Shown: one piece after another, positions 6,728 to 12,871 of the stretch | How the letters are laid out: every line of letters begins with the position of its first letter | Numbering within the stretch: position 1 is the first letter of the stretch | Origin: Actinomycetes bacterium | Lineage (GTDB): Bacteria > Actinomycetota > Actinomycetes > Propionibacteriales > Nocardioidaceae | Direction: 5' to 3' | DNA length: 12,871 nt | Assembly: GCA_029779385.1 (NCBI GenBank) | Contig: JAKPAQ010000298.1 | Coordinates: 1 to 12,871 of the forward strand | Notes under the pieces: model-generated | The model's input: the letters and a program-made list of their open reading frames with translations, nothing else | What the model was told of the DNA's origin: nothing | The model's database searches: none | Made by a program: the position numbers and the translations under genes

Positions 6728-8104
6728 TCAGGCGTGGGTGTGCAGCGGTTTACCGGCAAGTGCGAGCGCCGCCTCACCGAGGGATTCGTTTTGAGTCGGG
6801 TGCGCGTGAATGAACTGCGCGACGTCCTCGGGGTAGGCCTCCCAGCCAACCCAAAGCATTGCCTCGCCGATCTGTTCACCCATCCGGGCGCCGAGCATGT
6901 GGACGCCGACGATCGGGCCGTCCTTTTGGCGAACTACCTTCACAACTCCGGCAGTCTGCAGAATCTGGCTCTTGCCGTTGCCGCCGAGGTTGTACTCGAG
7001 GGCCTCAACTTCGCCGTACTGCTCCTTGGCCTGGGCCTCGGTCAAACCGACGGAGGCAATCTCGGGCTCGCAGTAGGTGACTCGAGGAATCGACGAGTCC
7101 ACAACCGGCGCGGGGTTCAGGCCGGCGATCTGCTCGGCCACGAAAATGCCGTGGGCGAAACCGCGGTGCGCCAACTGCAGGCCAGGCACCAAGTCGCCGA
7201 CCGCGAACACGCCGTCAACGTTCGTGCGAAGTCGCTCGTCGGTGGGGACCCAGCCGCGATCGACGTTCACGCCCGCGCCTTCGAAACCGAGACCGGCCGA
7301 GCGCGGTCCGCGGCCAACGGCCACCAAAACCACATCGGTCTCGATCGTGTCGCCGTTCTCCAAGGTGACGGTCGCGCCGTTGGCGTTTTGTTCAACACCG
7401 GTGAACTTCACGCCGGTCTTGAACGCGATCTTGCGCTTGCGGAAGGCGCGCTCCAGACCCTTCGACAACACCGGATCCTCAAGCGGGACGAGCGAGGGTA
7501 GAGCCTCAATGATGGTGACTTCAGCGCCAAACGAGTTCCAAACCGACGCGAATTCCACGCCGATGACCGAACCACCGATGATGACGGCGCGCTTGGGCAC
7601 TTCGTCAAGGGCGAGTGCCTGGTCGCTAGTCATAACCCGGCCGCCGATCTCGATGCCGAGCGTGCGCGGTTCCGAGCCGGTAGCCAAAACGAGGTTCTTG
7701 CCGGTGTAGCGCTGGCCGTTCACTTCAATGGTGCGCGAATCAACGACCGAGCCATCACCTTCGACAACGGTGATGCCGTCCTGATTCACCAGGCCGGTCA
7801 GCCCCTTATAGAGCCGGTCGATAACGCCCTGCTTGTAGGAGTTGACCTTGACCATGTCGACGCTGTCGAACGTGGTGTTCACGCCGATACTGGCGCCTTC
7901 GCGCGCCGTGGTCGCGACCTCGGCCGCGTGCAGCAACGCTTTAGTTGGGATGCAGCCTTGGTGCAGGCAAGTGCCGCCAACCTTGGCCTTCTCAATCAAG
8001 GCGACAGTCTTGCCGAGTTGAACGGCGCGCAACGCGCACGCGTAGCCTCCGCTGCCGGCGCCAAGAATGACGATGTCGAACGAATGGGGTGCGTCGTCGG
8101 GCAC
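6728..8104 (-). CDS. lpdA: Dihydrolipoyl dehydrogenase (E3)
   Basis: Flavin disulfide reductase that reoxidises the dihydrolipoyl arm of E2 with NAD+. It is shared by the pyruvate and oxoglutarate complexes and by the glycine cleavage system. 458 residues, normal length. Seen: FAD motif VILGAGSGGYACALRA (12-27), the redox disulfide GGTCLHQGCIPTK (43-55; Cys46, Cys51), the NAD+ Rossmann VIIGGSVIGVEFAS, FAVGD before the interface domain, and the C-terminal catalytic dyad in HAHPTQNE (433-440; His435, Glu440). The GTG start at 8104 is set by a strong GGAGGA (mRNA sense, 8114-8109) 4 nt upstream. It precedes sucB by 18 nt; E2 and E3 are probably made from one transcript. gcvT, whose system also needs this E3, lies 2 kb away, but no gcvH or gcvP is in the window. 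Confidence 0.95.
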   Translation of the reverse strand: MPDDAPHSFDIVILGAGSGGYACALRAVQLGKTVALIEKAKVGGTCLHQGCIPTKALLHAAEVATTAREGASIGVNTTFDSVDMVKVNSYKQGVIDRLYKGLTGLVNQDGITVVEGDGSVVDSRTIEVNGQRYTGKNLVLATGSEPRTLGIEIGGRVMTSDQALALDEVPKRAVIIGGSVIGVEFASVWNSFGAEVTIIEALPSLVPLEDPVLSKGLERAFRKRKIAFKTGVKFTGVEQNANGATVTLENGDTIETDVVLVAVGRGPRSAGLGFEGAGVNVDRGWVPTDERLRTNVDGVFAVGDLVPGLQLAHRGFAHGIFVAEQIAGLNPAPVVDSSIPRVTYCEPEIASVGLTEAQAKEQYGEVEALEYNLGGNGKSQILQTAGVVKVVRQKDGPIVGVHMLGARMGEQIGEAMLWVGWEAYPEDVAQFIHAHPTQNESLGEAALALAGKPLHTHA

Positions 8105-8108
8105 GGTG

Positions 8109-8114
8109 TCCTCC
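8109..8114 (-). promoter_or_regulatory. Strong ribosome binding site of lpdA
   Basis: Reads GGAGGA in mRNA sense, 4 nt before the GTG at 8104, and decides that start. It contrasts with the neighbouring gene starts, most of which have no Shine-Dalgarno. Confidence 0.85.
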
Positions 8115-8122
8115 GGGTAGGT

Positions 8123-8155
8123 GGTCTAACGCCATCTTGTCACTTGGTTGGTCAA
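8123..8155 (-). promoter_or_regulatory. Probable lpdA-sucB promoter with overlapping dyad
   Basis: On the minus strand TTGACC (8155-8150) lies upstream of TTAGACC (8129-8123); the spacing of 20-21 nt is longer than ideal. The -35-like hexamer is embedded in the dyad TGGTTGGTCAACCA (8145-8158, 6-bp perfect arms). The block TGGCGTTAGAC (8134-8124) is identical to one at the -10 region of the AGPS-like gene (2839-2829). If this is the promoter, the leader is only about 12 nt and carries the GGAGGA. Confidence 0.4.
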
Positions 8156-8230
8156 CCATGCCACCGGGTAGGGGCAACTGACCGTGACCAGTTCACCTGT
8201 TGCTTATCGACGGTCAGGCAAACTTGGTCC

Positions 8231-8779
8231 GTGGGACTTTTCAAAAAGCGGCGCCGGACCGAATCTGGGGCGATAATTTCCGACCGGGACGCCAATCGCT
8301 CCGATCTGGCCGAGCTGCGCGAGTTTGCAAAATCGCGTGCCGGAGTTGAAGCGTTTGTTGAGCCGCAGACGTCAGTGAGTCAGTTGTCGATCGTGTTGGT
8401 GGCAGCAGACGGCGAGTCGATTCGACGTCGAGTGGGCACTGCCAAGGCCGCCAGTGATCTGGCGCGCGGGCTGAAGATTCCGATCTATGACGCCCACAAG
8501 GTTGGCTACCCAAAACGGATGCGCGAGTACAACCTGAACACGGCTGCGCAGAGGTCGTCGCTCCAGGCCAGCCGCGGCAAATACACCTCGGCTCAGTTCG
8601 CGGCGATCATGACGCTTGAATCGGTTGCCGGGGTCGAACCGTTGGGGCGCGATCCGGAGAAGTCCGACCTGCAGCGGGTGCTAAGAGCGGCCCGCGCGGC
8701 CGCCCACCCTGACCGTCGAGGCGGTGACCGTTCGAAGTGGGATCAAGTCGAGCAGGCCGCGAGAACTCTCGGCCTGTGA
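8231..8779 (+). CDS. Conserved actinobacterial-type protein with J-domain-like C-terminus
   Basis: Soluble 182-residue protein of unknown function. The basic start MGLFKKRRR is followed by a helical, acidic stretch and a globular core around VEAFVEPQTSVSQLSIVLVA (39-58) and IPIYDAHKVGYPKRMREYN (83-101). I believe this core recurs in actinobacterial hypothetical proteins, but I cannot name the family. The last about 40 residues (DLQRVLRAARAAAHPD at 146-161, then RRGGD, a Trp, and VEQAARTLG) look like helices II-III of a DnaJ J-domain with its HPD motif (159-161). No zinc-finger or substrate domain follows. The start is GTG 8231: no Shine-Dalgarno, but CAAACT (8219-8224) sits 6 nt upstream as a leaderless -10-like box, and no nearer ATG exists. 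It is divergent from lpdA (126 bp) and convergent with pepA (10 bp). Confidence 0.8.
   Translation: MGLFKKRRRTESGAIISDRDANRSDLAELREFAKSRAGVEAFVEPQTSVSQLSIVLVAADGESIRRRVGTAKAASDLARGLKIPIYDAHKVGYPKRMREYNLNTAAQRSSLQASRGKYTSAQFAAIMTLESVAGVEPLGRDPEKSDLQRVLRAARAAAHPDRRGGDRSKWDQVEQAARTLGL
8753..8776 (+). terminator. Hairpin at the 3' end of the J-like gene
   Basis: CAGGCCG (8753-8759) pairs perfectly with CGGCCTG (8770-8776) around a 10-nt loop, ending one base before the TGA stop, followed by the modestly T-rich TGATTCTT. GC-rich and placed at a convergent gene end, as at glpD/sucB. It may be a weak intrinsic terminator; coding constraint on the same bases lowers confidence. Confidence 0.4.
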
Positions 8780-8789
8780 TTCTTGACAC

Positions 8790-10205
8790 TCAAGCCAGGT
8801 CGCGCGCCAACTGAACGAGAGTGCGAACGCCAGCACCAGTGCCGCCGACTGGGGTGTAGTCGAAAGCGCCTGCGTCGTTGAATGCCGGGCCGGCAATGTC
8901 CAGATGCGCCCACGAGTTGTCTGCGACGAACGCCTGTAGGAAAGCCGCGGCGTACATGGTGCCGCCGTAGGGCTTGGGGTTGTGCTGGCGAAGATCCGCA
9001 ATCGGTGAAGACGTGACTGCTTTGGTGATTTCTTCGGTGATCGGCAGGCGCCACATCGACTCACCGGCAACCTTCGCCGCAGCCAACACCTGTTCTTGCA
9101 GTTCTTCGTTGTTGCCTAGAACAGCGCTGGTGCGGGTGCCGAGCGCGACCATCGCCGCGCCGGTCAAGGTCGCCGCATCGATGATGTGGTCCGGCTTTGC
9201 TTCGACGGCCAAGGCCAGGCCGTCAGCGAGCACGAGGCGGCCTTCGGCGTCAGTGTTGTGAACTTCAACGGTCGCGCCAGAACGCATCTTCAGCACGTCG
9301 CCGGGCCGCGTGGCAGTTCCGCTGGGCAGGTTCTCGGCGATGCAAGCAAAACCAGTCACCCGAATTTTGAGGCCGAGGTTCGCGATCGCGTTGATCGCGG
9401 CCACGATGGCGGCCGCGCCACCCATATCGCATTTCATCGTCATCATCGAACTGCCGGGCTTTAGCGATAGGCCGCCCGAGTCAAACGTGATGCCCTTGCC
9501 GACTAGGGCAAGGTGTGTTTTTGCTCCGGCCGGGTTGTAGCTAAGTTTCACCAGTCGCGGCGGCGCCTCAGAACCGGCACCAACGCCGAGGATGCCGCCA
9601 CAGTTTTCCTTCGCGAGTCGCTTCTCGTCCCAGATGGTTACCCGCACGCCCTTGGCGGCGGTGTCCTTGATCGCCTCGGCGAATGCTGGCGGCCGCAAGT
9701 CCGCCGGGGGAGTGTTGACCCAGTCGCGGGCCAGGCAGGTGGCTTCGGCAACGACGACTGCGTCGGCGACGGCCGTTTTGGCGGCAGCTTTTCGAGCGTC
9801 GGCGCTCAAGATGGTGATCGTGCTGACCGTCGTTGCTGACTTTTGCGACTCGGCCGACTTGTAAGTCAAATACGAGTACGTCGTCAGCACGGCCGCTTCG
9901 GCGATCGCGGCCAAATCAGGGTTCGGCAGCCCGGAAGGATCGATGCCGACTTTGGTCGATTTGGCTAACGCGCGTAGCCCCTGGGCAACGGCCCGGCGTT
10001 GCTGCTCGGCGGTGGGTTCAGCGGCGGTAACCACCCACGCGGTGACTTGTTTTTCGCCGCTGGGTAGGACGGCACTTTGACCCGGTTCGCCAGTTACCCC
10101 AAGAGTCGCCCACGGGACACCCGCAGGCAGTTCGCCGCCTTTGGCGATTAGGGCGACGACACCGTCGACGGCGGGCAAGGACGAACGCAACTGGACCGTA
10201 GGCAT
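8790..10205 (-). CDS. pepA: Leucyl (cytosol) aminopeptidase, M17
   Basis: Cytosolic two-metal (Zn/Mn) aminopeptidase that removes N-terminal Leu and other residues from peptides; hexameric in the family. 471 residues, with a divergent N-terminal macro-like domain (about 1-150) and a well-conserved catalytic domain. Every active-site residue expected from E. coli PepA is present at matching spacing: Lys237, Asp242, Lys249, Asp260, Asp319, Glu321 and Arg323. The last three lie in the signature NTDAEGRL (317-324), the first two in [10 protein letters not shown]. The ATG at 10205 has no Shine-Dalgarno; TACAGT lies exactly 6 nt upstream, so a leaderless start is likely. It shares a 33-bp spacer with divergent gcvT. 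In E. coli PepA also acts as a DNA-binding protein; nothing here shows that role. Confidence 0.95.
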   Translation of the reverse strand: MPTVQLRSSLPAVDGVVALIAKGGELPAGVPWATLGVTGEPGQSAVLPSGEKQVTAWVVTAAEPTAEQQRRAVAQGLRALAKSTKVGIDPSGLPNPDLAAIAEAAVLTTYSYLTYKSAESQKSATTVSTITILSADARKAAAKTAVADAVVVAEATCLARDWVNTPPADLRPPAFAEAIKDTAAKGVRVTIWDEKRLAKENCGGILGVGAGSEAPPRLVKLSYNPAGAKTHLALVGKGITFDSGGLSLKPGSSMMTMKCDMGGAAAIVAAINAIANLGLKIRVTGFACIAENLPSGTATRPGDVLKMRSGATVEVHNTDAEGRLVLADGLALAVEAKPDHIIDAATLTGAAMVALGTRTSAVLGNNEELQEQVLAAAKVAGESMWRLPITEEITKAVTSSPIADLRQHNPKPYGGTMYAAAFLQAFVADNSWAHLDIAGPAFNDAGAFDYTPVGGTGAGVRTLVQLARDLA

Positions 10206-10231
10206 GACGCCACTGTAGTCAGCGGTAGTTT
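10204..10231 (+). promoter_or_regulatory. Promoter of leaderless gcvT, interlocked with pepA
   Basis: ATGACG (10204-10209, four of six matches to TTGACA) and TAGTTT (10226-10231), spaced 16 nt, then 7 nt to the ATG at 10239. The -35 overlaps the pepA start codon, so the pepA and gcvT promoters occupy the same DNA and cannot both hold a polymerase. Confidence 0.5.
10212..10217 (-). promoter_or_regulatory. -10 box of leaderless pepA
   Basis: TACAGT on the minus strand (TANNNT consensus), ending 6 nt before the ATG. The -35 would fall around 10235-10240, inside the first codons of gcvT, where only a poor match (ATGCAA) is seen. Confidence 0.55.
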
Positions 10232-10238
10232 GGCTTGC

Positions 10239-11339
10239 ATGGGCCTGCTTGAGTCACCACTACACAGTCGTCATGAGGCGCTTGGCGCGAAGTTCTCCGA
10301 ATTCGGTGGCTGGTCGATGCCACTTGAGTACGCCGACGGCGGAGTTTTGGCCGAGCACAAAGCGGTTCGAGAGGCCGTCGGACTTTTCGACGTCAGCCAT
10401 CTGGGCAAAGCGCTCGTGAGCGGCACCGGCGCGGCCGAGTTCGTCAACGAATGCTTCACCAACGATCTTGGCCGGATTGCACCCGGCAAAGCCCAGTACA
10501 CGCTGTGCTGCCAGCCCGACGGCGGCACGGTCGATGACCTGATCGCCTACCTGCGCGGCGACGATGAAGTTTTTTTGATCCCGAACGCGGCAAATACTGC
10601 CGAAGTCGTGCGCCTTTTGCGCGCGGCCGCACCTGCGGGAATCGAAATCGAAGACCAGCACCGCGACTACGCCGTGCTTGCGGTTCAAGGCCCGCTAAGT
10701 GACGAAGTGCTGACCGAAGTTGGGCTGCCGATCGATCACGAGTACATGTCATTTGCGGCCGGTGAGGTCGACGGAATCGAACTGACCGTCTGCCGCACCG
10801 GTTACACCGGCGAACGCGGCTACGAACTGGTCGTGAAGGCTGCTGATGCGCCCGTCGTCTGGGATGCGGTGATGGCTGCGGGGCAAGCGTTCGGCATTCG
10901 CGCGTGTGGACTGGGCGCTCGCGACACGCTGCGCACCGAGATGGGTTATCCGCTGCACGGACACGAGTTGTCTGTAGATATTTCCCCAGTTATGGCCAGG
11001 ACCGGTTGGGCGGTCGGCTGGAGCAAGCCGAAGTTCTGGGGCAAGGAAGCGCTAGAACAGCAGCGGGCCGAAAAGACCGTCCGAACTCTTCGCGGCCTGC
11101 TCGCTAATGGTCGTGGAATCCCGCGCGCTCAGATGACGGTTCTTGACGAAAGCGGCAGCGAGATTGGCGAAATTACTTCTGGCACATTCTCGCCGACCCT
11201 TCGCCAAGGGATCGGCCTAGCGTTGCTTGATCCGCAAATTTCGGACGGGGCGACGGTCGCGGTAGACGTTCGTGGGCGAGTCCAAGAGTTCACCGTGACC
11301 AAGCCGCCATTTGTTGAACCGTCGACCAAGGAGTCCTGA
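10239..11339 (+). CDS. gcvT: Aminomethyltransferase (glycine cleavage T protein)
   Basis: Transfers the methylene group from aminomethyl-lipoyl GcvH to tetrahydrofolate, releasing ammonia. 366 residues, normal for GcvT. Seen: the N-terminal substrate loop [20 protein letters not shown] (6-25), [10 protein letters not shown] (48-57), the catalytic region [12 protein letters not shown] (93-104, with the essential aspartate), [12 protein letters not shown] (186-197), [20 protein letters not shown] (224-243), and the C-terminal barrel [17 protein letters not shown] (314-330). A folate enzyme such as YgfZ is less likely because the full GcvT motif set is present. Start at ATG 10239 rather than the TTG at 10230, because TAGTTT sits 7 nt before the ATG and the TTG lies within that box. 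It is followed after 1 nt by a small coupled gene. gcvH and gcvP are not in the window. Confidence 0.94.
   Translation: MGLLESPLHSRHEALGAKFSEFGGWSMPLEYADGGVLAEHKAVREAVGLFDVSHLGKALVSGTGAAEFVNECFTNDLGRIAPGKAQYTLCCQPDGGTVDDLIAYLRGDDEVFLIPNAANTAEVVRLLRAAAPAGIEIEDQHRDYAVLAVQGPLSDEVLTEVGLPIDHEYMSFAAGEVDGIELTVCRTGYTGERGYELVVKAADAPVVWDAVMAAGQAFGIRACGLGARDTLRTEMGYPLHGHELSVDISPVMARTGWAVGWSKPKFWGKEALEQQRAEKTVRTLRGLLANGRGIPRAQMTVLDESGSEIGEITSGTFSPTLRQGIGLALLDPQISDGATVAVDVRGRVQEFTVTKPPFVEPSTKES
11328..11333 (+). promoter_or_regulatory. Ribosome binding site of the small gcvT-coupled gene
   Basis: AAGGAG inside the last codons of gcvT, 7 nt before the GTG at 11341. It fixes the start of the 64-residue gene over the in-frame upstream codon at 11311. 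Confidence 0.85.
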
Positions 11340-11340
11340 A

Positions 11341-11535
11341 GTGGCATTTTTCTGGCAGTACGAAAACGAGTCCGGCGAATCGATCGGCCAGTCGGAGAAC
11401 TTTGAGGACCGAGTCGAGGCCGAGGGCTGGATCGGCACGGCTTTTGACGAACTGCTCGAAAGTGGCATCGAACGGGTGAACCTGTTCGAGGACAGCGACC
11501 TGGTCTACGGGCCGATGTCGTTGCGGGCCGAATAG
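11341..11535 (+). CDS. Small conserved-looking acidic protein, coupled to gcvT
   Basis: 64-residue acidic soluble protein: MAFFWQYENESGESIGQSEN start, then an EDRVEAEGWIG...FDELLESGIERVNLFEDSDLVYGPMSL core. It has no signal peptide, membrane segment or cysteine. I recall similar short proteins (F-W-Y start, VYGPMSL end) widely in actinobacteria, without an assigned function. The fold looks like one helix (about 24-44) between short strands. The GTG at 11341 begins 1 nt after the gcvT stop and has the strong AAGGAG, so it is certainly expressed with gcvT; a role tied to glycine cleavage or folate is only inferred from that coupling. Convergent with the DUF3043 gene across 22 bp, where I see no good terminator (only the small dyad TCCC/GGGA around 11542-11553). 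Confidence 0.85.
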   Translation: MAFFWQYENESGESIGQSENFEDRVEAEGWIGTAFDELLESGIERVNLFEDSDLVYGPMSLRAE

Positions 11536-11557
11536 TTTTACTCCCGGGCGGGACGGC

Positions 11558-12106
11558 TCAGTATTTGTCCTTGAGTGGCTGACCGACTGCGATCGCTGGT
11601 TTCGGCAATCGCAGTCGTCGCATTTGGGTGCTGCGCAACACGGTGTAAAGGATCGCGCCGCGACTTTCGGCCTTGGTGAATCGTTTCTTCAGCTCTCGAT
11701 TGAGGATGAACACGAGAGCCAGTTCGTCGATCACCGTGGCGAGGATCGTCACGGTCCACAGGCTGAACACGATCGCTGAGGCACTCTTGAAGAAACTCAG
11801 CAGCAAGATCGCTACCAAAATCGGCAGCATGAACTCGGCGACCGTGCGCCGGCGGTCAACGACATCGCGGGCCAAGGCACGGCTGGCGCCGCGGTCGCGG
11901 GCAGGCAAATCGGCATTCGAACCGGCGCCCATTAGCGCCTCGCGCTGCTTGTCTCGGCTGGCAGTGCGCCGCTTACGTTCGCGTTCGGCCTGCTCCTTGC
12001 GAGTAACCGGACGCTTCATCTGCTTCTTGCGTTCGGCCTCGGCTTCCTTGCGGGATCGCGTCGGGCCGCCCTTGCCTGCCAAGTTTTCATTTTCAGCGTC
12101 AGTCAC
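11558..12106 (-). CDS. DUF3043-type actinobacterial membrane protein
   Basis: 182-residue protein with a long, highly charged N-terminal cytoplasmic part (residues 1-88; KEAEAERKKQ, TRKEQAERERKRRTASRDKQREA, likely helical/coiled-coil) and two hydrophobic segments (about 91-106 and 109-136) joined by a tight turn, then a basic tail ending QPLKDKY. This organisation fits the actinobacterial DUF3043 family (Pfam PF11241 from memory), whose function is unknown. The frame stays open upstream to 12424, but that would run over htpX; the GTG at 12106 is chosen because TAGTCT lies 7 nt before it (leaderless), no Shine-Dalgarno is present, and translation from there starts MTDAENENLAGKGG, a typical N-terminus. 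Divergent from htpX with a 75-bp spacer. Confidence 0.85.
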   Translation of the reverse strand: MTDAENENLAGKGGPTRSRKEAEAERKKQMKRPVTRKEQAERERKRRTASRDKQREALMGAGSNADLPARDRGASRALARDVVDRRRTVAEFMLPILVAILLLSFFKSASAIVFSLWTVTILATVIDELALVFILNRELKKRFTKAESRGAILYTVLRSTQMRRLRLPKPAIAVGQPLKDKY

Positions 12107-12113
12107 GACAGTG

Positions 12114-12119
12114 AGACTA
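12114..12119 (-). promoter_or_regulatory. -10 box of leaderless DUF3043 gene
   Basis: TAGTCT on the minus strand, 7 nt before the GTG at 12106. No convincing -35 is visible. Together with the lack of a Shine-Dalgarno it supports this start. Confidence 0.5.
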
Positions 12120-12169
12120 CAAGGCTTGGCCAGATCGCTAGGGTTGGGCCATCGCGACAAGAGCCTGAC

Positions 12170-12176
12170 AAGGAAG
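12170..12176 (+). promoter_or_regulatory. Ribosome binding site of htpX
   Basis: AAGGAAG, 5 nt before the ATG at 12182. A possible -10, TAGGGT (12139-12144), would give a leader of about 30 nt; no clear -35. Confidence 0.75.
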
Positions 12177-12181
12177 CGAAA

Positions 12182-12871
12182 ATGTCTCATACGAAGTACC
12201 GCAGCGACCCTGGGTTGAAGCGCCGGATGGGCGGCGTCAGTTTGGGACTGACGCTGCTTTACGTTGCCTTCGGCGCGCTGCTGATTTCGCTGGTCGGCAG
12301 CATCTGGATCGCGTTGGCGATCACCTTGTCGATGGCGTGGGGGCAGTGGTTCTTCTCTGACACGTTGGCGCTCAAATCGATGCGTGCGCAAGTCGTAACG
12401 CCCGAGCAAGCCCCGGAACTGCACGCGATGATCGATCGGCTAGTCGCGCTGGCCGAAATGCCAAAACCGAAGGTCGCGGTAGCCCAAACCAATATCCCGA
12501 ACGCATTCGCCACCGGGCGTTCGCCCAGCCATTCGGCCGTGTGCGTAACCACCGGAATCATGCAACGGCTCGACGCCGACGAACTCGAAGCGGTCTTGGC
12601 GCACGAGTTGGCCCACGTGGCAAACCGCGACGTATCGGTGATGACGGTGGCCTCCTCGGTCGGTTTGCTCGCTGGCTTCTTGACCCGGTGGGGGATGTTC
12701 TTTGGCAGCGGGCGCCGAAACAACAACGGTCCCAGCATCCTCGTAGTGATCTTGGTGAGTGTTGCGGTCACCTTCGTTAGTTCGCTGTTGACTAGGGCGC
12801 TGTCGCGCTATCGCGAGCTAAGCGCCGATCGAACCGGCGCGTATTTGATCGGTCGACCAGAGAAGCTCGCC
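12182..12871 (+). CDS. htpX: HtpX-type M48 membrane metalloprotease (C-terminus cut by window edge)
   Basis: Zinc-dependent integral-membrane protease for quality control of membrane proteins. 230 residues are visible of a family usually about 285-300. Seen: two N-terminal membrane spans (about 18-36 and 40-58), the zinc/catalytic motif AHELAHVANRD (140-150; His141, Glu142, His145), a hydrophobic hairpin (about 155-204, interrupted by a hydrophilic GSGRRNNNG loop), and the third zinc ligand region SRYRELSADRTGAYL (208-222, Glu212). The segment PNAFATGRSPSHSAVCVTTG (106-125) is also typical of HtpX. All catalytic residues are intact. The ATG at 12182 has a good AAGGAAG. It diverges from the DUF3043 gene; HtpX genes are often stress-regulated, but no operator is evident here. 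Confidence 0.93.
   Translation, partial: MSHTKYRSDPGLKRRMGGVSLGLTLLYVAFGALLISLVGSIWIALAITLSMAWGQWFFSDTLALKSMRAQVVTPEQAPELHAMIDRLVALAEMPKPKVAVAQTNIPNAFATGRSPSHSAVCVTTGIMQRLDADELEAVLAHELAHVANRDVSVMTVASSVGLLAGFLTRWGMFFGSGRRNNNGPSILVVILVSVAVTFVSSLLTRALSRYRELSADRTGAYLIGRPEKLA

Noticed and set aside
7928..8230. Upstream ATG extension of the J-like gene into lpdA
   Set aside because: Would overlap about 175 bp of lpdA and its promoter; the extension is antisense to the lpd coding sequence and has no conserved content.
10230..10238. TTG start for gcvT
   Set aside because: Falls inside the TAGTTT -10 box; the ATG at 10239 begins the conserved GcvT N-terminus.
11536..11557. Terminator between the small gcvT-coupled gene and the DUF3043 gene
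   Set aside because: Only a 4-bp TCCC/GGGA dyad with a 4-nt loop; too weak to call.
2822..12181. tRNA, small RNA or riboswitch in the intergenic regions (for example a glycine riboswitch before gcvT)
   Set aside because: The spacers are 54, 126, 33 and 75 bp; gcvT appears leaderless with no room for a riboswitch, and no cloverleaf or known fold was seen.
12107..12424. 106-residue N-terminal extension of the DUF3043 gene
   Set aside because: Would run antisense through the first 80 codons of htpX and through the intergenic region; the GTG at 12106 gives a family-length protein.

Overview
The window reads as chromosomal DNA of a high-GC Gram-positive bacterium (Actinomycetota). Evidence: the G/C-rich third codon positions, the DUF3043-type membrane protein, the actinobacterial form of the dihydrolipoamide acyltransferase (two lipoyl domains), and frequent leaderless starts, where a TANNNT -10 box lies 6-7 nt before the start codon. 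I cannot place it below phylum. No tRNA, rRNA, CRISPR, IS or phage gene was seen. All genes look native, and there is no gene-free stretch over about 130 bp.

Layout. (1) 1-2821, minus: an FGGY carbohydrate kinase (cut by the left edge) overlapping by 4 nt the end of an FAD-dependent oxidoreductase of the alkyl-DHAP synthase (AGPS) type. (2) 2876-4971, plus: a TetR regulator overlapping by 4 nt a glycerol-3-phosphate dehydrogenase (glpD). The two operons diverge from a 54-bp control region, and together they form a glycerol/polyol-phosphate module. From memory, the AGPS-like / TetR / glpD order resembles the Rv2251-Rv2249c neighbourhood of Mycobacterium tuberculosis. (3) 4985-8104, minus: lpd then sucB/dlaT, the E3 and E2 of the 2-oxoacid dehydrogenase complexes. 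(4) 8231-8779, plus: a small conserved protein with a J-domain-like C-terminus. (5) 8790-10205, minus: leucyl aminopeptidase pepA. (6) 10239-11535, plus: gcvT (glycine cleavage T protein) with a coupled 64-residue protein. (7) 11558-12106, minus: DUF3043 membrane protein. (8) 12182 to the right edge, plus: HtpX-type M48 protease.

Transcription units alternate strictly in direction, giving four divergent promoter regions (54, 126, 33 and 75 bp) and three convergent ends only 13, 10 and 22 bp apart. Two convergent ends have hairpins lying inside the coding 3' ends.

Most genes are core metabolism. Worth a second look: the AGPS-like/FGGY/GlpD module with its candidate paired operator, the interlocked pepA/gcvT promoters, the J-domain-like fusion, and the conserved-looking small protein coupled to gcvT. 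I found no clear evidence of a wholly new system.
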